64,000 nucleotides of DNA from Azospirillum sp. 412522 (GCF_019805165.1 NZ_RWIJ01000102.1:1-64000), one strand, 5' to 3'. Shown: positions 16,743-26,517, numbered from the stretch's first letter. Made by a program: numbers and translations. Notes: generated by a model from the sequence alone, not told the origin.

Positions 16743-17420
16743 ATGGCCTGCCTGATTGCGCCGGTGACGGAACCAACCACCGTCGGGACCCTGGCCGCCA
16801 ACTTGGCTGCGAGCCATGCCGATCTTGTTCAGGCCGTGGAGCATCACCTTGCCGACGTATCGGCGGCGTCCCGGGAGCGCGCGGACTATGGCAGCCGGTT
16901 CAAGCGCGCCCGGGTGGACCTTAGGGGCGGTCTCGACCACAACTTCAGTGAAATCATCAACCAATTGGCCACGGTCGAACGTCTGATGGACGCCCTGACG
17001 TGGTTCGGCGCGTCGCCTGAATTCCGCGACCATCAGGTCATCCTTTGCAACCCGACCACCAGCAGCGCCGGTGTCCGGTTACCCGACGGGCATGTCGCAA
17101 AGAACGACCTGGTGCTCGCCGCCGCCTCGGGGCCCGTCGTCCGGTGCGAGGTGTGGGACGGCGCCGGACGCGACCGGATCAACAACGGCAAGGACAAGAG
17201 CGTCCTAGCGGCCCTGGGTTTGGTCAAGCAGGACGACAGCGCGAAGGGCGGCTACGCCCTGCTTCCGCGGTCCCCCGGCGTCGAGGAGCGCCTGCTGCTG
17301 GTGTGCAGCGACAGCGACCGCTTGAAGCTGCGCTTCGACGGAATCCGGTACGTGGACCTGGGCAAGCATGGGATCACGTGCATCGTAGAGGCTCAGCCGA
17401 CAACGCCGCTGGGACGGTGA
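16743..17420 (+). CDS. Unrecognised 225-residue protein, third gene of operon
   Basis: ATG at 16743 follows AGGAGG with five bases between, an excellent ribosome site; a longer in-frame reading lies inside the preceding gene. The first half is helical (LVQAVEHHLADVSAASRERA). The second half is compact alpha/beta with NDLVLAAASGPVVRCEVWDG followed by NNGKDKSVLAALGL. A D...x-E-V-W arrangement could be a remote, altered PD-(D/E)XK core, but the usual Lys is missing and I do not claim it. Function unknown; it probably works with the two upstream genes. Confidence 0.6.
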   Translation: MACLIAPVTEPTTVGTLAANLAASHADLVQAVEHHLADVSAASRERADYGSRFKRARVDLRGGLDHNFSEIINQLATVERLMDALTWFGASPEFRDHQVILCNPTTSSAGVRLPDGHVAKNDLVLAAASGPVVRCEVWDGAGRDRINNGKDKSVLAALGLVKQDDSAKGGYALLPRSPGVEERLLLVCSDSDRLKLRFDGIRYVDLGKHGITCIVEAQPTTPLGR

Positions 17421-17489
17421 GGCGCCGCCGGTAGGCTTGCCGACTGCCGGTTGCCACCGCATCATACCGCCGGGCGACGGGGAGGCGGG

Positions 17490-17717
17490 TTGATAGCGAC
17501 GTGCGTGTACTGCGGTTCAACGCGGAGCATAACGAAGGACCACATCGTGCCCCTGTCGATCATGTCGTCCCGGCGGCGCAAGGGAGGAGAGCACCGCTCC
17601 AACGAGGTCGTAGACGCATGCAGCACATGCAACGCGATCCTCGGTAACAGGTACCTCCTATCAAAGGCTAAGAGGTCGATGTACTTGGTCGACCAGTATG
17701 CTAACAGATTGCTGTAG
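17490..17717 (+). CDS. Small HNH endonuclease
   Basis: A 75-residue HNH protein: CVYCGSTRSITKDHIVPLS provides the first CxxC and the DH catalytic motif, and VVDACSTCNAILGNR supplies the second CxxC and the Asn. The start is TTG at 17490 with GGAGG just upstream. After the stop at 17717 another frame continues with coding-like text (PQDQDETLERIKSCVLGYEI) to about 17790, so the original protein was perhaps longer and has lost its C-terminus. Such small HNH proteins are common beside mobile elements. Confidence 0.65.
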   Translation: MIATCVYCGSTRSITKDHIVPLSIMSSRRRKGGEHRSNEVVDACSTCNAILGNRYLLSKAKRSMYLVDQYANRLL

Positions 17718-17797
17718 TATGACGCCCCCAGGATCAGGACGAGACGCTGGAGCGGATCAAGTCGTGCGTCCTGGGGTATGAGATACTGTGTTGACAG

Positions 17798-17885
17798 TCA
17801 AGCGGGTTTGAAGGGTTGGCGTGTTTTCATGACGCCGTATGCGATGATGAGGAGTTTCCGGGCAATGACGACATCATCAACCAAG
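17798..17885 (-). pseudogene. Possible C-terminal remnant of an IS110-type transposase
   Basis: The minus strand reads DVVIARKLLIIAYGVMKTRQ PFKPA and stops at 17798-17800. A hydrophobic ARKL..IA..V block followed by a short PF-P end is what I expect at the end of IS110-family transposases. Only about 30 residues remain and no ends are seen, so the call is weak. Confidence 0.35.
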
Positions 17886-17941
17886 GCCAAGATCCTCACC
17901 GGCTATCTGGTGCTCAAGGAGTAGGCGGGCCTGGGTTAGCC

Positions 17942-17976
17942 GCAAAAGAAAAGCCCGCCCGGGCAGTCCGGGCGGG
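17942..17976 (-). terminator. GC-rich hairpin with U-rich tail (minus direction)
   Basis: A perfect 9-bp stem CCCGCCCGG/CCGGGCGGG with a 5-base loop (17954-17976). Read on the minus strand it is followed by CTTTTCTTTT, as in a Rho-independent terminator. No minus-strand gene clearly ends into it from the right, so it may be left over from a rearrangement. Confidence 0.55.
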
Positions 17977-18043
17977 AAGGCTCACTTCGGATCTGTCGGG
18001 GCGGCACCCCGACTCCAACCGGCGTCGAACGGACGGAGGCCCC

Positions 18044-18979
18044 ATGACGTACCCCCGCGACCTCCTGGCCGACTTCGTTGGGCGCACGAAGGCGAACCTA
18101 GACCTGATCCGGGCCGAGCGGCAGCGGCGCAAGGCGGACGGGGCACCTCGGGGCGAGGGCCCCTATGAGGTGACGCAGTTGCTGAACAGCATGCTGGGGC
18201 TGCTGGTGTTCCCGCAGCAGCGGGCGCTGGACGTGCTGATCGAGGCGGTCGAGAGCGCACCCGAGGAGATGGTGAGCCGCATCAGGGTGTGGGTCGAGGG
18301 ATGCCCGCGGTGCCAGCGCAACGGCACCGACGGCGAGGACGGCGGCACCGGGGTTCCGCCCTGCCCGTACTCCCAGCTGTCCGATCCGTCCGGGTTGGTC
18401 AGGATGCTGCGGAACGGCATCGCGCACTTCAACCTCGACCTGCTGGGTTCGCACGGGGGCGACATCACCGGGCTGCGGGTCTGGAATACGAAAGACGAGC
18501 AACGGACGTGGACCGCCGAGATCGACCTGCCCGACCTGGAGCGCCTGTTCGACTTCGTCACCAACCGGATGTTGGCCCTGGCGCGGAACCGCAAGATCAC
18601 GGTTACGGCGGTGGGGGGAGGCTCCGACGATGTGCCGGTGCTCGCCGTCGAGGGGACCGCCGCGGCCGCCATCCTGGAGGTGGCCGACGGGTGCGCGACC
18701 AAGGCCGCCCTGCTGCTGGACGGGGCCGTACGCACGGCCCACGAGGCGTGGGCCGCCGAGACGGCGCGCCTGGGGACGCGCGCGGAGCCGCTGCGGGTGC
18801 TGAGCCACACGCCCGACCCGCCGACCGGCGCCGGGGAGGACGGACCGCCGCGCGTCACGCTAACCGCGCGCTCGGCCGAGCAGGTGCTGGAGATGGCCGT
18901 GAACCGCAAACGGGAGGCGAAGTTGGTGGCGACGCGAATCGCCCTGCTGATCGGCCGGAGACAGCCGCTGCTGCGGTGA
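18044..18979 (+). CDS. HEPN-domain protein (putative RNase)
   Basis: A 311-residue protein. The N-terminal helices (FVGRTKANLDLIRAERQRR, VTQLLNSMLGLLVFPQQ) and the block LVRMLRNGIAHFNLDLL carry the HEPN R-x4-H motif (RNGIAH). The layout resembles the pEK499_p136-type HEPN family, members of which are suspected RNases of toxin or defence modules. A Cys pair CPRCQRN lies between helices. The C-terminal half is Ala-rich and helical. ATG at 18044 has GGAGG four bases upstream. It is a single gene with no nucleotidyltransferase (MNT) partner beside it. Confidence 0.6.
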   Translation: MTYPRDLLADFVGRTKANLDLIRAERQRRKADGAPRGEGPYEVTQLLNSMLGLLVFPQQRALDVLIEAVESAPEEMVSRIRVWVEGCPRCQRNGTDGEDGGTGVPPCPYSQLSDPSGLVRMLRNGIAHFNLDLLGSHGGDITGLRVWNTKDEQRTWTAEIDLPDLERLFDFVTNRMLALARNRKITVTAVGGGSDDVPVLAVEGTAAAAILEVADGCATKAALLLDGAVRTAHEAWAAETARLGTRAEPLRVLSHTPDPPTGAGEDGPPRVTLTARSAEQVLEMAVNRKREAKLVATRIALLIGRRQPLLR

Positions 18980-19393
18980 TGCGGGAGGTCACCCTCAACA
19001 ACCTTTAATGCGACAGCCGTCCGGCCAATCCCATTAGAGGTTTCCTGGATAGCCTTTAATGGCCCGCCCGAAACGACGACGGCGTCTGCCCGACCTGCCG
19101 CCGCCCGCGGGCGCCCAGTGCGCTTTACGGCGGTCCATAGCCTCCGGAAGAGATGGCCGAGGAACTCCACTGTGGTGTGCACCAGCCAGCCGAAGATGAA
19201 GAACACGGCGGCGATGATCACGCCCATATCCGCGAGCCAAAGAGGAAGAAGAGGCCATAACGCTATTGAACGGCAAATGCTGGGATGACGGGCAGCCTTC
19301 ATGAGGGCAAAGGCAAGCGGGCGGTGATGAACCCTGCTGACATGCTGGCCTGGCCGATAGGCTTCCTGGTGTTGGGACCCTGCACCATAGTAT
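18980..19393. other. Gap with a possible small membrane protein on the minus strand
   Basis: A 414-bp gap. On the minus strand an ATG at 19227 opens MGVIIAAVFFIFGWLVHTT, one convincing membrane helix followed by basic residues. The frame then runs on without a stop under the HEPN gene, so its true end is unclear. No other feature was recognised. Confidence 0.3.
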
Positions 19394-21139
19394 TCATCGG
19401 TCTTTCACCGGCTCGATCAGGCTGTGATGAATCCATCCGGCTGGCTCCTTGTCGCCGATCTGAACCCAGTCACCCCCACGGCCGAAAACCGTAAACCGCT
19501 CGCCCCTGCGCGCGGTCTTGATGACGGGGGCGTTGGCGCCGCCGTCCTTCCGAACGTTGGCTCCCTGGGCACGCACCACGACCACATCCCGCACGGGCGT
19601 CTTGTCGGAGAGGGGCGCCTCAGTGCCTGCGGGAACCACGGCCGGGGATGGGGATGGTGAAGGAGGCGGGGGTGGAACTGAAGGACTGGTGGCGGGTGAT
19701 GCCGATGGCATTTCAGGGGCTCGCGTTTGCGATGCCGGAAGGTTGCCCGTTGCGTGATTGGCCGACGCAACCAAGTCATTTGCCGCTGTCCGAAACTCGG
19801 GAACCGTCAGCCACGCGGTCACCAGCGTCGCCGCGAACGCCACGAAAACCCCGTCAAGGACCAGGAGGGGACGCCGCCGGGGCTGAGCCTCTCCATCGGC
19901 CTCGACCTCGATCGCGGTTTCCAGCGACGCCGCATCGGCCGCGTCGGCCGCAGGGGTGATCGATGGACTGCTTTTGGCCTCGGCAGCAAGGGCCTGCTGG
20001 TAACGCGAGAACGCGCGCCCGAAGGAGAGCACCGCATCCGCGCTGCTGACCATGTAGGCTTCGTTGAGGCCGGTGTTGCTTCGGACCGTCAGCTCGCCGT
20101 AACGGGCGATCGGAATCTGGTGGTTGTTGTTGAAGCGCTTGTCGCGCGAACCGTCCTTGTTGGCCTTCTTCCAAGTGTGACCGACCACCGCGGCGTCACC
20201 TGGCACCGACTCCTCTTCTATGAAGCGGGTCTCGTTCGCCCAGATGTCCAAATCGGCAATGTCGACAAGGGCGAATTCGCCGCTCTTCTCCCGAACGAGC
20301 ACAAAGCCTGGGTAGAGCCGGAGGTCCTCACCGTTCGCGTTTCCGAAGTGCAGCGCTTCCCAGCGGGCCTTTACAAGGTCACTGCGCGATACGTCGAAGC
20401 GGACCGGCCTTCTTGTCACGGATTTGTACGCTGTCGTCCTCTCGACGTAGCGGTTGGTCGCAATCTCAGTGGTTACGTCCCAAATGCGTGAACTCATGCG
20501 CAGCCGCGCGTAGGCTTGGCGAACTTCCTCGTACAGAGCCAGAGTCTGCGCATCAAAGTCGAAGTCCAGCTGGATCGTTGCGAACTCCAACTCCTGCTTG
20601 GCGGTCTCGATCTCAACGCACCGGGTTGCTGTCCGTTCCTCGAAGCGTGCAATCCAGGGACTTGTGAGAAGCCGAACGACAAACAGCTTTGAAAATCCCG
20701 TGAACACACGCCAGGCAAAAAGAGCCCGCTTGTGACCGGCAATTTCCCTCTGAAGAACGCGACGGCGATCAGCGGCCTCGTTCACAAGCATTTTCAGCTT
20801 GACCAAGCCCGGGCTGGTCAGAGCGCTGACGGCCGCACTTCGGATCTCGCCGGGGAGCGCCCCGATCGGATGGGTGGTTGGTCCGGGGACGAATGACCGG
20901 CCACCAAGCGGCGAATCGGCTGTCGGCACCGCGGGGACATGCCGTTGTGGCGGTGGCGTCAGGCTGGCTCGGTATGAAATGCCGGTGCCTGGAATGCCGA
21001 GCGTCATGTGAGCCCGACCGTCCAAGCCAACGTTCAGAGACGCTCCCGGCACGCCCAGCGTCGTGCTGATCCGCCCCCCAGAGACGTTCAGCTTCACCCC
21101 AGGAAACAGCCGAACGGATTTGCGGAACCGTAACCCCAT
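19394..21139 (-). CDS. DUF4236 protein with membrane helix and SH3-like tail
   Basis: A 581-residue protein. The N-terminus is a clear DUF4236 domain (GLRFRKSVRLFPGVKLNVS, then GGRISTTLGVPGASLNVGL). Helical and alpha/beta middle segments follow, then one membrane helix at about 425-445 (LLVLDGVFVAFAATLVTAWL). A Pro/Ser-rich linker leads to a C-terminal bacterial SH3 domain (GANVRKDGGANAPVIKTARR, GDWVQIG). The layout suggests cytoplasmic N-terminal domains and an outer SH3 that binds cell wall. It starts 11 bases after the helicase stop with AGGAGG between them, so both are in one operon. Confidence 0.75.
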   Translation of the reverse strand: MGLRFRKSVRLFPGVKLNVSGGRISTTLGVPGASLNVGLDGRAHMTLGIPGTGISYRASLTPPPQRHVPAVPTADSPLGGRSFVPGPTTHPIGALPGEIRSAAVSALTSPGLVKLKMLVNEAADRRRVLQREIAGHKRALFAWRVFTGFSKLFVVRLLTSPWIARFEERTATRCVEIETAKQELEFATIQLDFDFDAQTLALYEEVRQAYARLRMSSRIWDVTTEIATNRYVERTTAYKSVTRRPVRFDVSRSDLVKARWEALHFGNANGEDLRLYPGFVLVREKSGEFALVDIADLDIWANETRFIEEESVPGDAAVVGHTWKKANKDGSRDKRFNNNHQIPIARYGELTVRSNTGLNEAYMVSSADAVLSFGRAFSRYQQALAAEAKSSPSITPAADAADAASLETAIEVEADGEAQPRRRPLLVLDGVFVAFAATLVTAWLTVPEFRTAANDLVASANHATGNLPASQTRAPEMPSASPATSPSVPPPPPSPSPSPAVVPAGTEAPLSDKTPVRDVVVVRAQGANVRKDGGANAPVIKTARRGERFTVFGRGGDWVQIGDKEPAGWIHHSLIEPVKDR

Positions 21140-21150
21140 GGGTGTCCTCC

Positions 21151-24100
21151 TCAGGCCGCCACCGCAGGCGCGCGCTCGATTCGCTCAATCACTCCGGTCC
21201 GTGTCTTCCCGCCACTCAGGTCGATCTCAATTTCGTCCTCCAGTGCGCTGCCGAGCAGCACCTTGGCCAGCGGCTCGCCGACATGGATGATGCCGACGTC
21301 GGGCTTGTGTTCCGTCTCGCTGATCCGGACCCGGACGGGGCGGTTGGGCGTGTCGTCGTAGCGTACGACCACGAGATCTCCAGGCTCCACGGTGAGCGAG
21401 GCCGTTGCCACCGCGTCGATGTCCTCCGGCTCCGGCATGGGCCCCGCATCACTCTCGGTCTGCGCCACGGGGCGGACGAGCACGGCAACGTCCCCATCAT
21501 CTTCAGCCAACACCGGAACCGGCTCGGGTGCGGGTTCCGCAGCAGGAGGCGGCTCGACCTCCGCACTGACCTCACGGAACTCGGTCCAGGCACCCTGTGG
21601 CGGTTCGGCCCCGAGCGGCTCGATGCCCATGCAGTCCAGCGTGCGTTGCAGGTCCGCCAAGCTGCCCTCAGGATCGACCGTCCATTCCGACCCCCAGCAG
21701 CGCCAGAAGGTCCAGCCCAGCCGCTCGAGTGACTTCTGGCGACGGAAGTCCTCCGCCCAGCGGTCGGGGCCGTGGTAGGCGTCGCCATCGAGCTCAATCG
21801 CCAGACGACGGTCGTCGGCGCCCTCGACCACGAAGTCGATGCGGTAGCCGCCGACCGGAACCTGGGCGCGGATACGGTAGCCAAGGTCAAGCAGGCGTGC
21901 GCCGAACTCCTTCTCGAAGCCGGAGTCGCAGACGTCGAGCACGTCCTTGCGGGCGATGACCTTGCCTTCGCCCATGGGGTTGCGGAAGTGCTCGATGACC
22001 TGGAGCTTGAGATCCCCCGGCTTGAGGTCGGACGAGGAGATCGACCGCACCAACACCAGCCGGTCGCGGGCCCGCGACAAAGCCACGTTGAAGCGCTGCT
22101 CGAACATGCGCGACCGCTGCGCCATCGCCGTCCTGGGGCAGGCCACCATAGACAGGAAAACGATGTCGCGTTCCTGGCCCTGGAAGGTCGCCGCGCTGCC
22201 ACACATGATGCGGTGGCGGTCGATGACGTCCGCACCGAGTTCGCGCATCAGCCGGTCGTAGATCAACTTCGCCTGCTTGTCGCCGATGAGCGAGATGATC
22301 CCGATGGTGCGCTTCTCGAAGGCCGGATCTTCGGACAGGCGCCGCACTTCCTCGACGATGACCTCGACCTCGCGCTTGTTCACGTCACCGGCCTTCTCAC
22401 CATCGCGCACCAGGATGTCGATAAGCGGCGGGTCGAGGCGCTCGGTGGCCTTGGGCAGGCGCATCGGCACCAGCAGGTTCTGGTAGAACCGGGTGGAGAA
22501 GCGGATGATCGGCTCGACGCAGCGGAAGTGCTCACGCAGCAGCACCGCCTTGCCGGGGAAGATCATGCTGCCAAGTTCATAGAGCGACGTCGCCGGGTCC
22601 ATCTGGTCGGCGAAGGGCAAGCCGCTCAGGTAGGTTGTGCGCAGTTGGACAATGGTGCGCTCGTCCAGGCCGATGTAGTTCGGGCTGACCTGCTTGTCGT
22701 CGCCAACGATCAGCAGCTTCTTGCCCCGCAGTACAGCGGGCAAGGCGGTGATGTCGGACTGGCTCGCCTCGTCGACGATCACCAAGTCGAAGGCGTTGAG
22801 GGTGGCGGGCAGTTGCTCGGCGACGCGCCATTCCGGCAGGACCCAACACGGCACCGCATCCGCGGCGTCGAGCGTGGCGTCGCGGATGACGCGCCGGTGG
22901 CGTCCGGCCGCCTTGCCGGTTCCGGCGCCCAACTTGGCGATGGCCGCGGCGAACTTGGCAAGGGCCGCCTCGATGCGCCCCGTCAGCGCCCGCTTGAGGC
23001 CCAAAAACGTGCGAAGCCTCACGACCTCGGCCAAGATCACGCGCTGTCGCGCCTCGAGCTCGGAGCGTTCATCGGCCCGCTTCTGGATGGCGGCGCGGTC
23101 GCCGATGCTGCGCACGAAGCCGTCCGCCCGCGCCCATTCCCAACTGGCCCGCCAATCCAGCGGCGTCCGGCCGTCCATACCGTCGAGCACTGGGTCCGTC
23201 GTCAGCGTGTCGGCCCACCGCGGCGCGCCCGACCGGCGCACCGCGTCGGCAATTTCGTCGAGCCGCATGCGATGCGGGCGCAGAGACGACAGCCGTTCCG
23301 CTTCCGCACAGACTTGCCGCCAGCCGTCGGCGAGGTCGTTCGGGGCGACGGACGCATCGCCAAGGGCGCCAGCGAACTCCATCAGCCCGGCATGGAATGG
23401 CAGGCCCCGCCCCCCGGCCAAGGCCACGATTTCCTGTCGGACAGCCTCGGCGTTGACGAGTTCCGCCTTCTCCAGGTTCGCCGCCAGGGCGTCGAGTGCG
23501 CGGGACACATCGCCCTCGTAGACGACGGCGCGCGCATCAAGCCCGTAGGGGAACAGGGCCTGGAGAGTATCGACGCAGGCCTTGGCCTCGGACGCGAAGC
23601 GCAGCAGTGACGCGATCAGGCGCCCCAGGCGCAGGAGTTCGCCCCGCCCGCGCGGCCAGTCGGTCGGCACCGGCGGCAGACCAAGGCTGCCGCAGATGGC
23701 CGCCCAGTTGCGCAGGAAGGCCTGTGCGTCGCGCTGCCAAGTCCGGCAGGCCTTCACCTCCTGCCACTGTTGCGGGGTGGCGGGAGCGCTGCCGCCGACC
23801 AGCACCCGAGCGAGGCGCTCCTTGAGCGGGCCCTTGCCGAACGAGAACACGCCGAACGCTTTCTCGCCGCGGGCTTGGGCGGCCACGGCCGCATCGAATG
23901 CCTGATCGTCGGGCGGCACGTCGCCCGGATCGATCCCCTTGAGGGCGAAATCGCGGCCATCGGCATAGAGCCTGGCCCACTGGTCCAAGGCACGCCGCAG
24001 CGCTGCCACGGTCGCCTCGTCCGAGCGCCGGACCCCGAGCAGGATCTGGTAGGTGCTCACCATCCAGGTCTCGGCCCGAACCTCCTCGAAGAAGACCTGG

Positions 24101-26172
24101 TAGTCGGTGAGCCAGCCCTGGACCGAGCGAGCCTGCTCCAGAGCAGCCGTGGCCATGTAGGGCACGTCGCCGCTGCGCGACTGCTCCTCGAGTTCTCGTG
24201 CCCGCGCAAGCTCCTCGTGCGCGGCGAGCACGCGCGCCACATCGGACAGGGCATCCGGGTCCGGCAGGTCGGCCACCGCATAGGCAAGATCGGCCCCGAG
24301 CCCGCGGCGTATGTCGCGCGCCTCGGCGATGTCGGCATCCGAGAAGCGTGGATTGAAGCGGCCGTCGAGATCCATGCGGTCCTCGAACCAAGCATGCAGG
24401 GAGCGGTCCTGCACGACCTGCTTGGCCAAGGCCATGGGAAGCACGCTTTCACCGGCGCTCTCGACGTTCTCGAGGTTCCGGCGGGCATAGGACAACAGTT
24501 CGCCGTCGATGACCTTGATGCGGTCTCGGATGTCGGCGAGCAGGCGCTGGTTGTCGATGATCTCCTGGCTGACCTGCTTCGGATTGATCTGCTTCGCCTC
24601 GTTCGCCAGGACCTGGACGGCCTGTTCCAGATGGCGGGCGCCCTCGCGGTCGCTGTGGATGACCGAGATGGAAAGGTCGCGGATTCCGGGCGGCAGCTTG
24701 TCTTGGAGCGCGGTCAACGCCTCGGCGGTCTTGGCGGTGACCAGCACGCGCTTGCCGGTGGCCAGGAAGTGGCAGATGACGTTCGCGATCGTGTGCGTCT
24801 TGCCGGTGCCGGGCGGCCCCTGGACGACCACACCGTCCGCCTCTTGTAGGCGACGCAGGATTTCCCGCTGGTCATCGTTGTACGGCAGAGGGAAGAAGGC
24901 GTCGGACACTTGGAGCGATGTACCGCCTGAACTTCCGCTGCCGGAACCGCCGGGGACATTCGCAGGAGACCTTCCGACGGTCTCGGGCAGGTTCCATGAC
25001 GCATCGTTCAGGTCGAGGCCACCGTCGTCATAGAGCCGTTCATCACTCGGCGGCCTGACGAATTTCAATGCGGCCGGGGGCAGATCCTCCTCGGCCTCGG
25101 CTTCCTCGACGCGCTGGATGAGCTTCTGAATGTCGTCCTGGCGAAAATTCTCTGCCCGCTGGCGGACGTAGAGGACCCAGGTGTCGCTGATCCGCAGGGT
25201 GCCGTCGATGGCAAGCAGGGAACGGTCGTTGGGATCGCGTCCAGCCTCGTCCGGGACGTATGCGCCGGATGCGGCCAGGCGCGCGGCGCAGGATTTGAGC
25301 AGCGGCTCAAAGGACTTCCGTTCGAACGGCGAGAAGGTGACGTCGGGATCCTCGACGATGCGCTCCAGCTGGCTTCCGGCATCCCGCTGGAGCCCCTTGG
25401 ACCCTTCAACCTCTAGGGCGTGGAACGGCTTCAGGGTCAAAGACGGTGGAACCTGTCGCGGGCCAACGGTCAGCGTACCGTCCTCGAGGAGTTCGAGCTC
25501 GACCAGCTGCTCCAGGACCGGCACGTTGATGCGGCCGTTCTCGCGCTGCCAGCGCGCGATGCCGATGCCCCACACGAGTTCGATGGCATTGTCATCGCCC
25601 GCGGCGGTGACGCGCTGCTGCACTTGGTAGAGCTTGTTGTAGACGTCGATGCTGCGACGGCGCGGCTTCTCCACCTCGGCCCACTTCGCCCACGCGCCAC
25701 CAACGTACTCCTGCCAAGCCTGGCGGAACTCCGGCATGCTGTGCGTTCGCAGGATGGCGTCCATGCTCGCCGGGAACTCCTCGTCCGCATCCCGGGGCTT
25801 CATGACGTCATCGGGATCCAGCAAACCGGCTTCAGCGAGGTCCGAGATCTCTTCGATGCTGAGCCGGAGCATGCGGTGCTCGAGCAGCGTCGGCGCCTTG
25901 TCTGGAGACGGATGCGCCGCCGCCTTGACCCAGCCGTCGAACATGGGGTCGGACGCCGGGGGCTGGGTCTCCCGCAGACGCTTGAGGCGCATCCACACCT
26001 CGGCGTCAACGCCGATGGCGATGCCCTCAAGACCGCTCAGCGCCCCCTCGTGGAAGTGGGGGTGCTGCTCGGCCACCAGATCGTAAATGACCTTTTCGTT
26101 GAGGCTGACGAGCTCCTGCGTGTAGAGCAGGACGTTGCGCAGGTCCTTCTGTGTTTTGGTCAGCCCCGCCAT
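21151..26172 (-). CDS. SF1 helicase-nuclease with GreA/B-like C-terminal domain
   Basis: A 1673-residue protein. The N-terminal 430 residues are of unknown family. The UPF1/DNA2-like helicase has Walker A GPPGTGKT (about 452), a long insertion, Walker B in FDLVIVDEASQSD (about 1130), then GDDKQVSP, FRCVEPI, ATFQGQERDIVFLS and NVALSRARDRLVLV. A DUF559/Vsr-like nuclease follows at about 1424-1510 (FEKEFGARLLDLGYRI, RIDFVVEG, LAIELDGDAYHG). Last, after an acidic Pro-rich linker, comes a GreA/GreB C-terminal-like fold (about 1600-1670, GDLVVVRYDD through GVIERIER). Helicase-plus-Vsr/DUF559 proteins act in phage defence (for example Hhe-like). The terminal Gre-like domain may contact RNA polymerase. 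It is the first gene of a two-gene operon. Confidence 0.85.
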   Translation of the reverse strand: MAGLTKTQKDLRNVLLYTQELVSLNEKVIYDLVAEQHPHFHEGALSGLEGIAIGVDAEVWMRLKRLRETQPPASDPMFDGWVKAAAHPSPDKAPTLLEHRMLRLSIEEISDLAEAGLLDPDDVMKPRDADEEFPASMDAILRTHSMPEFRQAWQEYVGGAWAKWAEVEKPRRRSIDVYNKLYQVQQRVTAAGDDNAIELVWGIGIARWQRENGRINVPVLEQLVELELLEDGTLTVGPRQVPPSLTLKPFHALEVEGSKGLQRDAGSQLERIVEDPDVTFSPFERKSFEPLLKSCAARLAASGAYVPDEAGRDPNDRSLLAIDGTLRISDTWVLYVRQRAENFRQDDIQKLIQRVEEAEAEEDLPPAALKFVRPPSDERLYDDGGLDLNDASWNLPETVGRSPANVPGGSGSGSSGGTSLQVSDAFFPLPYNDDQREILRRLQEADGVVVQGPPGTGKTHTIANVICHFLATGKRVLVTAKTAEALTALQDKLPPGIRDLSISVIHSDREGARHLEQAVQVLANEAKQINPKQVSQEIIDNQRLLADIRDRIKVIDGELLSYARRNLENVESAGESVLPMALAKQVVQDRSLHAWFEDRMDLDGRFNPRFSDADIAEARDIRRGLGADLAYAVADLPDPDALSDVARVLAAHEELARARELEEQSRSGDVPYMATAALEQARSVQGWLTDYQVFFEEVRAETWMVSTYQILLGVRRSDEATVAALRRALDQWARLYADGRDFALKGIDPGDVPPDDQAFDAAVAAQARGEKAFGVFSFGKGPLKERLARVLVGGSAPATPQQWQEVKACRTWQRDAQAFLRNWAAICGSLGLPPVPTDWPRGRGELLRLGRLIASLLRFASEAKACVDTLQALFPYGLDARAVVYEGDVSRALDALAANLEKAELVNAEAVRQEIVALAGGRGLPFHAGLMEFAGALGDASVAPNDLADGWRQVCAEAERLSSLRPHRMRLDEIADAVRRSGAPRWADTLTTDPVLDGMDGRTPLDWRASWEWARADGFVRSIGDRAAIQKRADERSELEARQRVILAEVVRLRTFLGLKRALTGRIEAALAKFAAAIAKLGAGTGKAAGRHRRVIRDATLDAADAVPCWVLPEWRVAEQLPATLNAFDLVIVDEASQSDITALPAVLRGKKLLIVGDDKQVSPNYIGLDERTIVQLRTTYLSGLPFADQMDPATSLYELGSMIFPGKAVLLREHFRCVEPIIRFSTRFYQNLLVPMRLPKATERLDPPLIDILVRDGEKAGDVNKREVEVIVEEVRRLSEDPAFEKRTIGIISLIGDKQAKLIYDRLMRELGADVIDRHRIMCGSAATFQGQERDIVFLSMVACPRTAMAQRSRMFEQRFNVALSRARDRLVLVRSISSSDLKPGDLKLQVIEHFRNPMGEGKVIARKDVLDVCDSGFEKEFGARLLDLGYRIRAQVPVGGYRIDFVVEGADDRRLAIELDGDAYHGPDRWAEDFRRQKSLERLGWTFWRCWGSEWTVDPEGSLADLQRTLDCMGIEPLGAEPPQGAWTEFREVSAEVEPPPAAEPAPEPVPVLAEDDGDVAVLVRPVAQTESDAGPMPEPEDIDAVATASLTVEPGDLVVVRYDDTPNRPVRVRISETEHKPDVGIIHVGEPLAKVLLGSALEDEIEIDLSGGKTRTGVIERIERAPAVAA

Positions 26173-26517
26173 GTCGCCTTATACCGCTATCGGTTTTGCC
26201 ACAAATCACAAATAGCAAAACCACCGAAAACTGTAAACCGATGGGATATCTCGGCCATTTTGTTACACACTTGAAATCCGCCAAATTAGGCGAGAAATGC
26301 CATATGTTAGATGTGCTACTTGCGCTATGATCTGCCGGTCAAGCGTTGAGCTTCAGTATCGCGGACAGAGTTTCGCACGCCCAGCTTCTTCTACCATTGG
26401 CAGCAGACGGCTTGCGTTCCCAGACTTCATGGGCGCTGGTCGATTCTCACGTCAACGGCGGTTATGATCGAGATCGTAAACACGCACTGGTTCGTTCTCC
26501 GTTGATCGCAGCGTCGC
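26173..26517. other. Intergenic region upstream of the helicase
   Basis: A 345-bp gap between the helicase start and the stop of the HNH gene, both on the minus strand. The 150 bases next to the helicase are AT-rich for this DNA and probably hold its promoter. No gene was recognised. Confidence 0.4.

Noticed and set aside
16743..17420. PD-(D/E)XK nuclease call for the third gene of the unknown operon
   Set aside because: The region VVRCEVWDG has Trp where the catalytic Lys should be, and no convincing upstream acidic residue.
21772..23610. Long plus-strand open frame inside the helicase gene
   Set aside because: It is a shadow of the strongly biased codons of the helicase on the other strand. 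It is rich in Arg, Gly and His and has no domain pattern.
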